A stretch of 15,761 nucleotides of DNA. Source: Actinomycetes bacterium (lineage in GTDB: Bacteria > Actinomycetota > Actinomycetes > Propionibacteriales > Nocardioidaceae). Under the pieces are notes generated by a model. The model made no database searches. It saw only the letters and a program-made list of their open reading frames with translations, and was not told the origin of the DNA. The stretch covers positions 1-15,761 of the forward strand of contig JAKPAQ010000098.1 in NCBI GenBank assembly GCA_029779385.1, read 5' to 3'. Positions 14,639-15,761 of the stretch are shown piece by piece; positions within the stretch are counted from its first letter, which is position 1, and each line of letters begins with the position of its first letter. The position numbers and the translations under genes are program-made.

Positions 14639-15622
14639 ATGACCACCGTCCAGCCGCTGGGAGACCTCACCCTTGAATCGGGTGAGGTTCTCCCACGTCT
14701 GGAGATGGCCTACGACACCTACGGTCAGTTCCGCGGCGACAACGCGATCTTGGTGTTGCACGCGCTGACTGGCGATTCGATCGTGGCCGGCCCTGATGGC
14801 TGGTGGAATCAAGTCATCGGGCCGGGTCTTGGCGTGGACACGAACGAGTTTTTCGTCGTGGCCGCCAATATTTTGGGCGGCTGCCGCGGCTCGACCGGGC
14901 CAGCTTCGACCTCGCCAGACGGTCGACTCTGGGAGAGCCGATTCCCGGCGATCACCGTTCGCGATCAGGTCCGAGCCGAAGCGATGTTGGCCGCCGAACT
15001 TGGCATCGACCGCTGGCATGGCGTGATCGGCGGTTCGGCTGGCGGGTTGCGCGCGGTCGAGTGGGCAATCATGTTCGGCGAGAAGGTCGAGCGCCTGTTC
15101 CTGCTGGCATCTTCGGCATACGCGTCGGCCGAACAGATCGCGTGGACCTCGACGCAGGCCGACATCATTCGGGCGGCCGGACCAGTCGCGGGTCTGGATT
15201 TGGCTCGCCGGATCGCCCACACCACCTATCGCAGTGAGCCGGAGTTAGCCGAACGCTTTGGTCGCACCGTCCAGCCAGACGGCCGGTTCGCGGTCGAGTC
15301 ATATCTGCAGCATCATGGCGGCAAGTTGGTGAAACGGTTCGACGCTTGGTCCTATGTGACCCTTGGCGATGCCATGAACAGCCACGATGTTGGTCGAGAT
15401 CGCGGCGGCATTTCGGCCGCGCTGGCTCAAGTCACCGCCAAAACCATTGTCGCGGCAATCGATTCGGACCGGCTATATCCGCCGTATCAGCAGCAGGAAT
15501 TGGCTGACGAGATTCCGGGCTGCAGCGACCTCGATGTAATCGCTTCGGACCACGGCCATGACGGCTTCTTGATCGAACACGAACAAGTTTCAGTGCTCGC
15601 TAGGCGTCTTTTGACCAATTGA
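14639..15622 (+). CDS. metX: Homoserine O-acetyltransferase
   Basis: A 327-residue alpha/beta-hydrolase-fold acyltransferase that transfers acetyl from acetyl-CoA to homoserine, supplying MetY. LTLESGEVLP and LHALTGDS are at the N-terminus. NILGGCRGSTGP (78-88), SRFPAITVRD and the nucleophile Ser133 in GGSAGG follow. At the C-terminus, AIDSDRLYPP supplies Asp and SDHGHDGFL supplies His. The elbow is usually GGSMGG; here Met is Ala. The protein is shorter than typical MetX (about 370 residues); the GDS-to-GWW loop and the cap look trimmed, but all catalytic residues remain. The ATG is 9 nt after the metY stop with no ribosome site, suggesting reinitiation from metY. Confidence 0.92.
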   Translation: MTTVQPLGDLTLESGEVLPRLEMAYDTYGQFRGDNAILVLHALTGDSIVAGPDGWWNQVIGPGLGVDTNEFFVVAANILGGCRGSTGPASTSPDGRLWESRFPAITVRDQVRAEAMLAAELGIDRWHGVIGGSAGGLRAVEWAIMFGEKVERLFLLASSAYASAEQIAWTSTQADIIRAAGPVAGLDLARRIAHTTYRSEPELAERFGRTVQPDGRFAVESYLQHHGGKLVKRFDAWSYVTLGDAMNSHDVGRDRGGISAALAQVTAKTIVAAIDSDRLYPPYQQQELADEIPGCSDLDVIASDHGHDGFLIEHEQVSVLARRLLTN

Positions 15623-15642
15623 TGCATTTTTCCTGCACGTGA

Positions 15643-15656
15643 TACCCCCTGGGGTA
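15643..15656. promoter_or_regulatory. TACCCC/GGGGTA dyad, candidate CsoR-family operator
   Basis: Six-base arms TACCCC and GGGGTA enclose CT in the 72-nt gap between metX and the flavoprotein gene. Operators of CsoR, RicR and CstR repressors have G/C runs flanked by TA of this kind. A weak -35 (TTGATG at 15619) would place the -10 region over the dyad, as expected for a repressor site. No CsoR-family gene is in the window. Confidence 0.4.
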
Positions 15657-15694
15657 CATCCTGAGAGTGTCATACCACTCGTAAGGAGTTCCTC

Positions 15695-15761
15695 ATGAAA
15701 CCGCATGCCGTAGTTCTCGGGTCTAGTGTCGCTGGCCTAACCGCCGCGTGCGCACTCAAGC
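15695..15761 (+). CDS. FAD-dependent oxidoreductase, N-terminus only (partial)
   Basis: Only 22 codons are present before the window ends. They read MKPHAVVLGSSVAGLTAACA and on: a short beta strand followed by GSSVAG, a variant of the GxGxxG dinucleotide-binding loop, then a helix. This is the usual start of an FAD-binding Rossmann fold. Ser in place of the second Gly is common in group A monooxygenase-like flavoproteins and less so in sulfide:quinone reductases. The ATG is well supported: AAGGAG lies 6 nt upstream. It is separated from metX by 72 nt and a candidate operator, so it probably has its own promoter. Substrate cannot be judged. Confidence 0.7.
   Translation, partial: MKPHAVVLGSSVAGLTAACALK

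Noticed and set aside
13355..15220. A 621-codon open frame on the minus strand opposite metY and metX
   Set aside because: It lies fully antisense to two clearly recognised enzymes, resembles no family, and is Arg/Asp/Val-rich as expected from the complement of GC-biased codons.

Overview
This window looks like ordinary chromosomal DNA from a high-GC Gram-positive bacterium (Actinomycetota). The evidence is GC-rich codon use with GTG starts, a histidine kinase followed by a PepD-like membrane HtrA protease (the mprB-pepD order of mycobacteria), an actinobacterial-type HelD/HelR RNA-polymerase ATPase, a TIGR03084/DinB-fold protein, a SIMPL protein, and a TAnnnT -10 box directly before a GTG start. 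The genus cannot be named from the sequence. I see no rRNA, tRNA, CRISPR array, insertion sequence or phage gene.

Layout, left to right. 1-1852 (+): the C-terminal end of a sensor kinase, then a membrane-anchored HtrA serine protease, which together look like an envelope-stress module. 1859-5873 (-): a fused chorismate-utilising/glutamine amidotransferase enzyme of the PhzE/TrpEG type, lying 55 nt downstream of a HelD/HelR-like gene. 5901-6236: about 336 nt without a convincing gene but full of GC-rich inverted repeats. One is a likely terminator for the gene to the right; others are mutually exclusive and could form a leader for helD. 6237-8461 (-): a secreted multi-domain protein with carboxypeptidase-regulatory-like and Ig-like domains, broken by a frameshift near 6650. 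A near-perfect 22-bp palindrome lies just upstream of it.

8574-11854 (-): four tightly packed genes: SIMPL protein, HSL-type alpha/beta hydrolase, TIGR03084/DinB-fold protein and a LiuC-like crotonase. The last two junctions overlap by 8 and 4 nt, so this is almost certainly one operon, perhaps for acyl-CoA breakdown. 11916-13238 (+): an ATP-type 6-phosphofructokinase of the plant/trypanosomatid-like class, probably from a leaderless transcript. 13340-15622 (+): metY and metX, the acetylation/direct sulfhydrylation branch of methionine synthesis, 9 nt apart. 15695-end (+): the first 22 codons of a flavoprotein preceded by a TACCCC/GGGGTA dyad resembling CsoR-family operators.

No clearly new multi-gene system is visible. 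The items most worth checking are the structured region upstream of helD, the orphan PhzE-like gene next to helD, the deletion-type frameshift in the secreted protein, and the palindromes upstream of the secreted-protein and flavoprotein genes.
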